In this document: in pieces, positions 51,185 through 62,075 of the stretch | How positions within the stretch are numbered: position 1 is the first letter of the stretch | Layout of the letters: the number at the start of each line of letters is the position of its first letter | Assembly: GCA_949752795.1 (NCBI GenBank) | Contig: OX457070.1 | Span: 39,699,185 to 39,763,184 of the forward strand | Origin: Hyperoodon ampullatus | Taxonomy: Eukaryota; Chordata; Mammalia; Artiodactyla; Ziphiidae | Reading direction: 5' to 3' | Length of the DNA stretch: 64,000 nucleotides | Notes under the pieces: model-generated | What the model saw: the letters and a program-made list of their open reading frames with translations, nothing else | The model's database searches: none | What the model was told of the DNA's origin: nothing | Translations under genes and position numbers: made by a program

Positions 51185-51460
51185 ACACAAACTTATACAG
51201 TACTTACCACATTCCAAGCACTGTTTTAAGCACTTTTAAATAATAACTAATTTAACTTTCCTCCATCAAGGTAGGTATTATTATCTCCACTGTGTAGACT
51301 AAAAACTGAAGCATATAGAGGATAAAATACTTAGCTAATAAGTTTAGTTATTGAGCTTATTCATTACTTAGTTCATAAGCAATACAGAAATGATTGAAAC
51401 CTAGGCAGTTTGATCCAAAGTCTATACTTTTAAACATTAAATCATATGGCCTCTATATAC
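51185..51460 (-). repeat. MIR SINE lying within old L1 sequence
   Basis: 'acagtacttaccacattccaagcactgttttaagcacttttaaataataactaatttaactttcctccatcaaggtaggtattattatctcc' is a clear reverse MIR. L1-like sequence flanks it on both sides. Confidence 0.75.
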
Positions 51461-51651
51461 ATTTTCTTCCTTTTCTTCCTTTACTGTACTAGCTAAAGTT
51501 TATAATATAATGTCAAAGAGAACTGGAGATAGCAGGCACCCTTTTGTTTTTTATGATCTTAAAGCCAATGTTTTCATTATTTTATAGATAAGTACTATGT
51601 TTTGTAGATTACTGTTCATCAGATTAATGTAATTCCTTTCTATTTTTACTT
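51461..51651 (-). mobile_element. old L1 ORF2 remnant, second segment
   Basis: 'aatgtcaaagagaactggagatagcaggcacccttttg' corresponds to the reverse of ORF2 near the reverse-transcriptase core. It is cut by the CHR insertion. Confidence 0.65.
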
Positions 51652-51666
51652 TGCTAAGTTCTTTTC

Positions 51667-51994
51667 TTTTTTTTTTAAAATATTGACATATGTCATGAAT
51701 TTTTAAATTTATTTATTTATTTATTTATTTACGGCTGTGTTGGGTCTTCGTTTCTGTGCGAGGGCTTTCTCTAGTTGTGGCAAGCGGGGGCCACTCTTCA
51801 TCGCGGTGCGCGGGCCTCTCACTATCGCGGCCTCTCTTGTTGTGCAGCACAGGCTCCAGATGCGCAGGCTCAGTAATTGTGGCTCACAGGCCCAGTCGCT
51901 TCACGGCATGTGGGATCATCCCAGACCAGGGCTCGAACCTGTGTCCCCTGCATTGGCAGGCAGATTCTCAACCACTGAGCCACCAGGGAAGCCC
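51667..51994 (-). mobile_element. CHR SINE, minus orientation, with extra 3' sequence
   Basis: Body from 'gccctggtggctcagtggttg' (reverse of 51,994-51,974) to a (TAAA)n tract at 51,705-51,731. Beyond it lie about 25 non-SINE bases (51,681-51,705) and a second A-rich tail (51,667-51,680 as T). A perfect 15-bp target-site duplication, TGCTAAGTTCTTTTC, at 51652-51666 and 51995-52009 encloses all of it, so the extra bases came in with the insertion. Confidence 0.93.
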
Positions 51995-52009
51995 TGCTAA
52001 GTTCTTTTC

Positions 52010-52335
52010 CTTCCTTCTCTTTACTTTCATCATTAAAAAAAAAAAAAAAACTAACAATGTATGCTTAATTTATTGAAGGATTTTGCTAAATCTATTAGGA
52101 TAATCATGCTATTTTTGCTCATTCATCTCGTAGTTTGGTAAATTACATTATGTGATATTTCTAATGTTTAATCAATCTTCCCTCTGGAAAGAATTTCATA
52201 TTATTACACATTGCTAGATGTCAGTGTTCTAATATTTTGTTTAGGAATTTTGAATTTTAGTTAAAAAAAATGAAATTGACAATTTTTTGTCTCATACCTC
52301 ATATCACGTTTAAGGTTGACTGAAAAAGAATTGAA
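52010..52335 (-). mobile_element. old L1 ORF2 remnant, third segment
   Basis: 'gaaggattttgctaaatctattaggataatcatgc' and 'gtttggtaaattacattatgtgatatttctaatgtttaatcaatcttccc' match the reverse of L1 ORF2 just upstream of the active site. Confidence 0.7.
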
Positions 52336-52915
52336 ATGTATTGATATTTTTCAAGTTGTCTTTTTATAAATTCCATTTGAATTTCCTACTGATAATAGAG
52401 GTAGTTGGTATGATAGCAATTTTTAATAAACATTTATGTTTTGATACTTCCTTTATGGCAAAATGTGTTGAATTTTCACAAGTATTCTGTGTACTTGAAA
52501 ATAATAGATATCATTTTGCAAAACCTACTGAAATAGTAGATTCAGACAATAGTTATCATGGATAAAACCATTAGGAGAAAGGTTGATGGAGAATGAAGCC
52601 TGGAGGAATCAGGCAATCACCAAATGAACCAGCTAATTTTTGCATTACTAAAGGAAGGACAAACAGAATTGGTGTTATCTCATTGTGATGCAAGAATGTT
52701 AAGTAATTCCACCCTTCCCACTCCCAAATTGAGACAAAATCTATTCAAGCCTTTAGAGTTAAATTCCATTTAGAGACTAAAGAAGACTAAAGAACAATGA
52801 GGAACAAGTTAATTAACACCACAGTGAAGCAATCAAATAAATCCAGAATGTGAGATCTTTTTAGAAATGACCCAGTTTCTTTAATCAGTCAGTGGCCTAA
52901 ACAAAAACGGAAGCA
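52336..52915. other. unique intergenic sequence
   Basis: Nothing recognised. Confidence 0.45.
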
Positions 52916-52944
52916 GGGGGGTGGGGGGGTGGGGGTGGGGGGGG
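52916..52944 (+). repeat. G-rich tract with quadruplex potential
   Basis: Several runs of five to eight G separated by single T residues over 29 bases, directly abutting the head of the next CHR SINE. It satisfies the simple four-G-run pattern for a G-quadruplex. Confidence 0.9.
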
Positions 52945-53304
52945 TACTTCCCTGGTGGCACAGTGGTTAAGAATTTGCCTGCCAATGCAGGGAACATGGG
53001 TATGAGCCCTGGTCCAGGAAGATCCCACATGCCGCAGAGGAACTGAGCCCATGCGCCACAACTACTGAGCCTGCGTTCTAGAGCCCATGAACCACAACTA
53101 CTGAGCCCACATGCCACAACTACTGAAGCCCATGCTCTGCAACAAGAGAAGCCACTGCAATAAGAAGCACACACACTGCAACAAAGAGAAGCCCCCGCTC
53201 ACCACACCTAGAGAGAAAGCCCATGCACAGCAACAAAGACCCAACACAGCCAAAAATTTGAAAAGCAAATAAATAAATAATTAATTACTTTAAAAAAAAA
53301 AGAA
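52945..53304 (+). mobile_element. CHR SINE, long form
   Basis: Head 'acttccctggtggcacagtggttaag', B box decayed to 'gggtatgagccctgg', then repeated 'ccacaactactgagcc' blocks, 'gcaacaagagaagccactgc', 'acaaagacccaacacagcc' and a mixed A-rich tail. More diverged and CpG-poor than the short copies, so probably older. No clean target-site duplication found. Confidence 0.93.
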
Positions 53305-53789
53305 AATCAAGGGGGAATAAAGGAGAACAGCTTCTTTGACCTTATTTCCAATAAACCAAGTGTAAGACACATTCTTAGACAATCAGGATAATTTTAATAT
53401 AGTGTGGACTGGATTTTGGATGATATCAATAAATTATTGATAATTTTATCAGAAATATTTATGTTATGATTATGTATAAACAAGTTCATGTTTTTAGAAA
53501 TTCTTGCAGAATTATGAAGAGATGGTATAATAACACAGTCAAAATTTGCTTTAAGTTTTGAAGGAACAAAAGAAAAGAAGAATATGAAACATGTTCTATA
53601 TATGTTCATTAGATCAAGCTTGTATAAATTTTTTCAAATAAATATCCTGATTTATTTTTCTCAATTAATTATAGGTATAGTTAAATGTCACTTATACTTG
53701 TATAAGCGAACACTTATAAATGTATTTGTCTTAATTTTTGTTTTATATATTTTTGAGGATAAAATCTTGCTTTATATATTTTAGGTACA
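53305..53789. other. unique AT-rich sequence
   Basis: Nothing recognised. Confidence 0.45.
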
Positions 53790-55780
53790 TAATATTTAAA
53801 AATTTTTTATTTTCCATTGTACTGAGTCATTCATCATTACCTAGTTATCTCCTTTAATCTAAGTAATCCTTTTTAGCTCAGTGTCTATACTGTCTGATAT
53901 TAATCAACTGCACTCGATTTTTTTCTTTTCTTTTTTTTGGGGGGAGTATAGTATTAGTGGTATACCTTTTGTATTCTTATACATTCAACCTATTTGCATT
54001 TTGTTTTGTTTTGTTTTTTTTGCGGTACGCGGGCCTCTCACTGTTGTGGCCTCTCCCGTTGCGGAGCACAGGCTCCGGATGCGCAGGCTCAGCGGCCATG
54101 GCTCACGGGCCCAGCTCTGCAGCATATGGGATCCTCCCGGACCGGGGCACGAACCCGTATCCCCTGCATCGGCAGGCGGACTCTCAACCACTGCGCCACC
54201 AGGGAGGCCCACCTATTTGCATTTTAATGTACTATATATGTCTATTTGTCTTTCATTGTGTCATTTACTCCATTTAGATTTATTATAATTATTGATGAAT
54301 TCAGGTTTATTTCTACCTTATTTTGAAGTACAGATTGATCACACCTTTTCTATATGTTTCTGCTGTCTTTATTTTCTTCTTTTGAATGAATAGAATATGG
54401 TCTCTGATTATATATTTTTTCTTTTTACTTAATACTCTATTTCTTTTAGTGATTACTTTAGGAATCTTAACATGCATACTAATTTATCAAATTCTAAAGC
54501 TAATCATTTTCTTTACTATCCTTCTGAACAAATGTTAGAAAACTGTAACTCTTATAACTCCTTTGCTTCTCACGCATTATTGCTTTATGGATTTTTATGT
54601 AATCTTATTTTTTTCTTTTACAAACACAAAAGTTTAAGTATTGTTTTATATAGTCAATGTTTGTTTAGACTTCCCAACTTATTAATTACTTTTTTTGATC
54701 CTTATTCTTCTTTGCATCTCAGACCTTTCACATGGAACTGCTCTTATTTTACCCTTACTCTTGAAAAATACTTGTTGAATATAGAATTCTAGGTTCACAG
54801 TTATTTTCTTTTAGGGCACTGAAGGTATTCTATTGTCTCTGGCTTCCACTGCTACTGATAAGAAGTCAACTATTAATTTAATCACCATATTTATTTAGAC
54901 AATTTATTTTTCTGTCTGATTTTGAGATCATCTCTTTGTCTTTGGTGATATCCAGCTTTAGCATTATATATTTAAATGTGGATTTTTAAATTTATCCTAC
55001 TTGGGATAATTCAATCATGCGTTCTCTCTTTTTGTTTTTGCTATACTACATTCCAGATAATTTCTTCAGATATATTTTCCAGATTATTAACTCTCTTTTT
55101 ATCTGTGTCTAATTTGATTTTAGAAGTAAGTACTGAGTTTTTAATTTCAATTATTATATTTTTCTTTCATTGATCTCTTTGGTTAATTTTATACTTGCTT
55201 GGTCATTGTTTCAAATAAACTCCCCTCTCTTACTCATTTTTATCCTGTATTTTAATTTATTAAATATACTAAACCTAGTCTTTTTTGATATTTCCAATAT
55301 AGGAAGATTTCAGGTAACTTTCATTCTGCTCATGTTTCCTGTTGCTTTTTGTGTTTTTTAATTTTTGAAATTGAGTTCATATTCTTTGAAACTTTACTTA
55401 CACCAATTTGTTGTGGCTTGGATGGAAATAGGCTCCTTTAGATAGAATTTGCATTTACTCTGGCTAGGTGCCTGGGGACACTAGTAATTCAGCATCACTT
55501 TAATTGATGCATGGCCTGAATTTTATATGAATATATCCAGGCACTGTGGATTCCATCTGCAAACCCAGCCAGTAAAGATTGGCTTGTGGTATGAATTCCC
55601 AAAGAAGAGGTCTTTCCTTTAGTCAGGGTTCAAGATGAGCAGTTTAATCTTGCTGATCCCTTGGGAAAAGGTAATATTTCTACTTACTGAGAGTGTGGCT
55701 CTTTAGGGTCCCAGCTTTATGGAGAGGGTCACCTTTAGATGCCATATTCTTCACTTGTGAGCACTGCAACCTTTGAGAAT
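53790..55780 (-). mobile_element. old L1M/HAL1-type sequence, reverse orientation
   Basis: A long T-rich tract with typical landmarks: 'gattactttaggaatcttaacatgcatactaatttatcaa', 'gaatatagaattctaggttcacagttattttcttttagggcactgaagg', 'ttgtctctggcttccactgc' and 'tttcttcagatatattttcc'. The plus frames of 60-135 codons are Leu/Phe/Ile-rich artefacts. A CHR SINE interrupts it at 54,003. Confidence 0.75.
54003..54210 (-). mobile_element. CHR SINE, short form, minus orientation, inside the old L1M
   Basis: T-rich tail with a (TTTTG)n start, then 'gcggtacgcgggcctctcactg' to 'ccactgcgccaccagggaggccc'. A perfect 15-bp duplication ACCTATTTGCATTTT lies at 53988-54002 and 54211-54225. A two-base gap is seen where other copies read 'cagccgctc'. 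Confidence 0.96.
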
Positions 55781-56374
55781 GTCAAAAGGAAACAAATTTA
55801 ACTGGGTTTGATCATTGCCCTGAGGACAAAAATTATACTTAACTGTTTTACTTGCCTCTTGGGTTCTTACTTTCACTTCGTTTTTGACCTCTGAGAACTA
55901 CTTTCTTCCCATGTTACTGATACACCTAAAATATGTATTTTTATATTTAAATCAATACTTTTAGTTGTTTATGTGGGGGGATCCATCTCTGGTAAACTAC
56001 TGGAAGAAATAGTTTTAAGAACTCCCACACCACCTTTGTCTGAGTGAATTACTTAAGTGACTGGAAGAAATATCTTAAAAGTAGAAAATCATGTGCCTGG
56101 GTTTGTGCTAACCACATTACTCACAACTGGCAAGATGCAATGCAGCTACAAGTGGTTCCAATGGTCAGAGTAAGTAAGTGTAAATACCATAACATTCTCA
56201 GAAGGCTCATATGATACCATATTAACCTAAGAGAAGACACTGCAATTCATTAGGTAGTTCCTTAGAACTTAGAATCTTAATCTAGATGGCAATAGTGGTG
56301 ACTACAATAATAAAGTCGTTTGGCTGAGTCAGTGAAGGAAACTGGAGATTTGGGTTTGGAGTTAAAAGTAGTGA
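55781..56374. other. unique intergenic sequence
   Basis: Nothing recognised. Confidence 0.45.
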
Positions 56375-56525
56375 ATATGGTTCTGGATTGCCTGCCCACA
56401 GCTGTGTCTTCTAAACTCACCTCTGCCATTAATGGTTTCTGTGAAGCTAGGCAAGTCGCCTCTCTTCTCTGGGCTTTATTTTACTTATCTGTAATGTGAA
56501 GATGCTGAAGGCATGTGAGACAAAA
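56375..56525 (+). repeat. MIR SINE fragment
   Basis: 'aaactcacctctgccattaatggtttctgtgaagctaggcaagtcgcctctcttctctgggctttattttacttatctgtaatgtgaag' is the MIR core. Confidence 0.7.
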
Positions 56526-57679
56526 TCTGTGGTCTCTCAACCCTCAATTACCACTTTGTATCTCCTCTAGGGTCACCATATTTCTTCTGGTAATATGCCC
56601 ACTACTCCTAATGTTTGAGGGGTTTTTACTTAGTGATTCTAAAATGTTTCAAAAGATAATGAAATTAAGAATCAGCTAACTCCAATTTTGCTTGAATAAA
56701 GGAAAAAAGAAACCCAGATTACCCCACACAAGAGTTATTTATGAATACTAAGTAGCCAAGAGATTTAAATGTAAGATATATCATAAATCATATTTTTTAT
56801 GGTGAATTGTTTTCCTTTGCTCAAATTCCAGGTAATTTTCTTATTGCTGTTGTTCTAGTATATTCTGTTAGCCCACTGGCTATGTTGTGGAGCTAATGAA
56901 GCTCAGGGTTTAGGGTCCCTGATTTGTGACTCTTCCAAAGATCTTTTTCCTCTCATTTTAAATAACATTAATTAAACTAAATTACATTAAATAACATTCC
57001 TCTCAATTAAATAACATCAACTTTTGTACTTAATTTTTTATTTGTAATTTTATATATTTTTCAAAAGTGGGCCACCCAAACTGTATAAATTTCAGGGCCC
57101 ACAAAACCTGAATCTGCCCATTTTATCCCCTTGGTTGATAAAAGAATACATATTTCCTCCTCAATTTCTTTGACTTATCACTTCCCCTAAATTTCATTAA
57201 AGAAAGAAAGAAACAGACAAACAAAGGGATTTTGATTCAGGTGTATTTATAGAGGAACATGTTTCAATATGGCTCTGACCTATTAAAACCAGAGAATAAT
57301 TTTATCATTATGCAAAAACTCTTTGATGATTCATTTCCCTCCAAAGCTCAAACTTTCTCTCTTTTTGTCAGCCTATGTCCTTATAAGAAATAACTGGTCC
57401 CTATAGTGGCTGTAACATTATAAGATGTGATAGTTCTACTGAAGAAAAATACATGTAATATTTTAATTCATTTTCCAATTTTGACTGAATATTCCTACCA
57501 CCATCACTAGTATCTTATAATTTCAAAAGCATTTATGTACAGTTGAATTTGGAAAGGGATGATTTATTCAATTGCTTCATGTAGTTTGGAAACTATGATA
57601 ACATGAGTAATTGTTAACTTCAAAATAGTCTATTCTGTTTGTATTGTTTTTACATTAAAATTATACTCTCTCACACACA

Positions 57680-57681
<2 letters not shown>
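56526..57681. other. unique AT-rich intergenic sequence
   Basis: Near 56,970-57,020 the unit 'ttaaataacat' recurs three times. Nothing else. Confidence 0.45.

Positions 57682-57713
<32 letters not shown>
57682..57713. repeat. (TA)n microsatellite
   Basis: Sixteen uninterrupted TA units following a short ACAC run. Confidence 0.95.
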
Positions 57714-57714
<1 letters not shown>

Positions 57715-59140
57715 TATGTACTATGGCTGGCCATTTCTAGGAATTTGGGTATTTTTGTCAAAGAAAAGAAGCCTATTTTAAGATTTTATTTTACATATTT
57801 TATTTTTATTTTGAGGGGAATCCAAATATCTACACCATGAACTTAGATTCCTATAGCTGCCAGAACTGACAGAGAATTAGCAAGGCAGAGCCAAGTTCAT
57901 GCAAGACTGTCTACGGCACTCTTATAGCTAAAGACAAACCAAAATATTGACTAGTTCTTCTCAAAACAGCATGTATAAGTTGTGGCTGAAATAAGCCTGA
58001 TGTAAGAAAGAATACAGATGGCAGTATAATCATAGGCTGGGTCTACACAGTGCCAAACAACCCATTCAAAAGTGAAAAACTCAGTCGATCACTTGGTAGT
58101 TTTGTCTACATGCCACCAAGCAACAGGCTTGACTGACTTCTTCCCAAAATTAACTGAGTTTCTGACTAGACTGAAGCAGATGTTTTATCACTATGTATAG
58201 TCAGTATTAGTTATCAAATCTATAACTCAATTAAGTTTCTTGATGAATTTCTTTCCTACATCAAAACAACGTGAAAGTGGTAAACAAAGATCTTCTGCAG
58301 TTTTTAATAATTTTACAGCCTAGATTATGCATGTGCTCTGCACAGTTTAGAGTATGACTGACAAATAGGGTCTCTTCACTTACATGCCTATCTTTAATAT
58401 TTCATTAATTTACTTGGCATCACTGCAACTCAAATACCCATCGAATGGTAACTAAAATTCACTTTCTTCCTTTACTCAACAATTTCCCTGGTATATACAG
58501 CGTATTTGCCATGAATATATCAAAGGACTACCTCCATTTACAATGACTGCTTTTGACATCTTTTTCTAATTCTTAAAAAAAATGCCTCTTTCACTAAAAA
58601 GTAGATCACAAAATCCTTCAAGTATGTCATGATTAAAAATAAAAACAATGAAAAAAAGCCACTTTCAAAATGAATTGTGTGAGCAGAGATCTCACGCCTT
58701 TGGTCTCTGTTTTGCCTCCCCGCATCTAGAACAGATTGGGCTTTGATATCTATTTATTAAATGAATGATTAGATGAATTGGAGCACACCATGGTGGTAGC
58801 CATTGACAACCTGTGGCCTGGTAAGAAGGAAGTGGGGGAATAAGGGCTTTAACTCATTCCCCTCCTGTTCTACAAATGTACTGCCCATGCAGCTGTTGCC
58901 GAAACCCCATTGCAAACAAGAAGTTGAGGGAGTCTGTCGAGAACAGAGCTGGGTGGAGAAGAATAGGCTGTGGATCTAGAGTGAAGCAAAAATATAATAT
59001 TCACTATCTGCACACTACTGTCCTAGTGTGGAATTACTGAGGATAAAGAGTTTGGCATACATTATAATTCTTACAATTTTCACACATAACACACATGAAA
59101 ATTACATATGTGTGTATATACAGCTGTATGTATAGGTCAG
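57714..59140. other. unique intergenic sequence
   Basis: No open frame of note, no named repeat recognised. Confidence 0.45.
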
Positions 59141-59141
59141 C

Positions 59142-59181
59142 AGATAGATTGATGGATAGATCGATGGATAGATGATAGATG
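59142..59181. repeat. (GATA/GATG)n simple repeat
   Basis: Imperfect GATAGAT and GATGGAT units over 40 bases. Confidence 0.85.
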
Positions 59182-60443
59182 AAAATGCTCAATACCTGAA
59201 GTCAAGATAATTGATTCCTTCCCACATCCCTTGAAGATGTTGTGTCAAATAAACTTTAAGTTTCTTTCCAACTATATTATTCATCGACATGGGCTAATGT
59301 GAATGCCTTGAGAGACCATTTACTTTTAAAAAATGAAAACTTTTATTTAATTAAAAATGTAAAACATATTTTAGAGAAGCTGGAAAATACAGAAAAGGGT
59401 AAATGAGAAGTACACAAGTGCATAAACAATGCTTCCAGGAATTATCCTCTCCTCAGCCTCCACAAGGCACTTGTCAGGAAATAGGATGGTTTTCTGGGTC
59501 CATCTCTAATCACTTCCTTTTTTTCTGACTCTGTCCATTTTCCACCCACTATTTTTTATATACTGTCAGTTCTCTTCTTTTCAAGCACAAAGAACAGGCA
59601 GGAGAATGAATAGGGAAAAAGCAAAGGACTCCACTCTGGGAAAGCATCTCTGGAAATGTTTACTGCATCAGTATTAGTATCTTCCACAGAAAAGAGGACT
59701 TGCCTGTCTTCTAAGACCACAGAAGCAACTGCCTTTATTCCAAGTTACCTGTGACATGCCCTAGGGTACAATCTCTACGTGCTTAATGCACAGGTCCTTT
59801 GCAGTGTTAACAGTGGGCTGATGGGGAAATTGTACTTTTATCTTTATAAATTTCTATATTTCATTATGTTTTCAGCTAAGCAATGGATGGAGTCTGACTT
59901 AGCCCAAGGACCTCTTTCCTGTTTGTGGGGATTTTTTTTTTTACCTTCACTTTAAAACCAGGAAGAGAAAAACTTTCTAAACTTACTCAAAGGATATGGA
60001 AAATATTTCTTCAAAGCTCTGAATTTCCTGAGCTTGTCTTTTAAATAAAACCCACCCAAACAGAAGGAATTGAAAGATTTAGGGGAAAAAATCATAAAGC
60101 ATTTATTTTCAGGTTGGCTAAGAAATTCTGTTTGTTTAAACAGAAGTAAACTTCCCATAGCCATTCCCTACCACCCATAGCCCTTTCTTTCTGGAAGCAT
60201 GCATGTTTGCCCTGACCATTAAGGAAGATAGATGCAAATGCTTTTTCTATAAGAGGTAGGTCCTTCTTTTGTACATTATAATAATATACACAAGTCAGGG
60301 CCACCAATACAGAGAACACTCTTAGGACTTTCCTGAAATCGTTCACCTGAATATCATGTTAAAACAAAAATAATGTAGGTCTAGCAGAAGAAAACATTAG
60401 GTTCTATTACCATTATCTTATTTATCTGTTTATTCAAACTCAC
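59182..60443. other. unique intergenic or intronic sequence
   Basis: Minus frames of 70 and 84 codons (59952-60164, 60092-60346) overlap each other and have no strong splice context. If the downstream candidate exons are real, this is 3' flank or intron. Confidence 0.35.
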
Positions 60444-60735
60444 CTCATTGAAAATTTTTTTTAAGTATTTAAAGCAGTGATCCTGCAATATATCTTCTTT
60501 GCTCAATGTGATAAGAACCAAACAGAGCTGCTTTAAAATCAAATGGGGGCAATTCTTTTTTACTTTTCCCAGGACATTTATGCCTCCAGAGTAAACCGTT
60601 AATAGATGTAGAATGTTTCTATTGATTAATTCAGTGTGCCAGCTATGATATGATTCACAGAAGGCAAAAGAAATGCCAATGCTTTCATGACACAAAGACA
60701 CATTATCGAGAACACTGTCTTTGGCTCTCTCACAA
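60444..60735 (-). CDS. candidate internal coding exon of an unidentified gene
   Basis: On the minus strand a pyrimidine-rich run and the acceptor 'ttgcctaccag' precede a 292-base block, open in one frame for 97 codons, which ends in the near-perfect donor AATGAG/gtgagt. The translation starts CERAKDSVLDNVSLCHES and ends CFKYLKKIFNE. It is Leu/Ile-rich with regularly spaced hydrophobic positions, suggesting a helical (HEAT/ARM-like) repeat protein; that reading is inference. I do not recognise the protein. The entry phase needs two bases from the previous exon and it exits in phase 0. The neighbouring candidate at 61,689 ends in a different phase, so they cannot be directly consecutive. It could be an exon, a decayed one, or chance. 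Confidence 0.4.
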
Positions 60736-61305
60736 CTGGTAGGCAATTTTTACAGAAAAAAAAGAAGCCTTTACACCCGAAGTGGTGCTAATGCATAACT
60801 TAGGAGAGCTGTAATTGACATATTCATAACTCTTTTTCCTGTTAATGTTACGTTAGATATTATTTAGTAATCCTTTACTATTTCAGAAACTGGGTGAAGA
60901 TTTGTTTCAACTAAAGAATGAACTGAGGTACAAATGATTTTTCGTTGGGACAAGAAAATCTCTTAGGTTGGATAAGGTATCACGAATATTTTGGCTATGT
61001 TGATACACATAAACAAATGGTAAACCGAAGTAATTAGCCTTAAAAGTCAGGAAAATAAAAAGCAAGAGGTTTTAACATTCATTACAGGAATTTTAATGGT
61101 TTGTTTGATTTTCCTGGTATACTTGTTTTGTATTTTATTGGACTCTTTTATTTGGATAATTGCCTTGATTCACCATTTTACATGCCTAGACAGATAATTA
61201 GTTAATAAGCTTATATTAAGCACCTACTCTGTGTCAGATTTGGAATTATATGAGTAAGGATCCTATTTAACTTCAAGATCTGCAAAGGTGTCAAACAACT
61301 AAGGT
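60736..61305. other. unique sequence between candidate exons
   Basis: AT-rich with no repeat recognised. About 61,195-61,255 ('ttaagcacctactctgtgtcagatttgg') resembles the 5' part of a reverse MIR. Confidence 0.4.
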
Positions 61306-61516
61306 TTGTTTTTTTTTTTTTTTGCAGTACAAGGGCCTCTCACCGCTGTGGCCTCTCCCGTTGCGGAGCACAGGCTCTGGACGCACAGGCTCAGTGGCCA
61401 TGGCTCACGGGCCCAGCCGCTCTGCGGCATGTGGGATCTTCCGGGACTGGGGCACGAACCCATGTCCCCTGCATCGGCAGGCGGACTCTCAACCACTGAG
61501 CCACCAGGGAAGCCCC
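61306..61516 (-). mobile_element. CHR SINE, short form, minus orientation
   Basis: T tail of about 20 bases, then 'gcagtacaagggcctctcaccgctg' to 'caaccactgagccaccagggaagccc'. The flanks share 'acaactaa' with one mismatch beside it, a degraded target-site duplication. Overlapping frames of 70-74 codons are SINE-derived. Confidence 0.93.
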
Positions 61517-61688
61517 CAGACAACTAAATTTTAACAGGAAGATAGCAACTATTTCTAAAAACACTTGACAGTCATAGCACTTTCTGAAATGTTGAAAATG
61601 AAACTCTTATCTTATGGCACAATCAGCCTTGTTCCAAACCCAAAGTGCATTGAAAAGTGTGGGTTGAGTGGGTCAGGTTTTTATCCAC

Positions 61689-62075
61689 CTGGAAAATTTG
61701 TGAACCATTTCAAAACAGTGAGCATGTTCCTTGATAACTGCTTTGTCCTTCTGTGTCTACAAACTTCTGATGTGGACTCCATGACAAAAGCCTTATCACA
61801 GTCTCCTTCCTGGGTAGCCAGAATCTGGCAAAGGGGACCACAAGAGACTTTCTCATCTTCTGAGAGCTTGGGGACCATGTTGGCTTCTTCCAAATTCTTA
61901 TTTTTTTTCTTAGCATCAGAGAGGAGTGAGTATCCTAGGAATAAACCCAGCAGATACGGTAGATCATGCATGACTGGGTAAGGAGAGATGCATGCTTGGT
62001 CCAGGATATTATTCAACTGGCTTTTCTCCGTGTAAGAGAAATTTTGTGTGACAAGCAGTAAAGGAATACCAATCT
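61689..62075 (-). CDS. candidate coding exon of an unidentified gene
   Basis: The minus strand has a T-rich stretch then 'gttagtgaccag' as acceptor, and 387 open bases ending at a TTTCCAG/gtggat donor, followed in frame by a stop. The exon enters and leaves in phase 1. The translation begins IGIPLLLVTQNFSYTEKSQL, includes a hydrophobic stretch LLGLFLGYSLL, then a charged KKKNKNLEEAN segment, and has five Cys near its middle and C-terminal half. Codon composition looks coding. I do not recognise it, and the donor is only moderate. A plus-strand frame of 138 codons covers the same bases but is less protein-like. An alternative is chance openness. Confidence 0.33.

Noticed and set aside
53881..54288. 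135-codon plus-strand frame
   Set aside because: It crosses old L1M sequence and a reverse CHR SINE.
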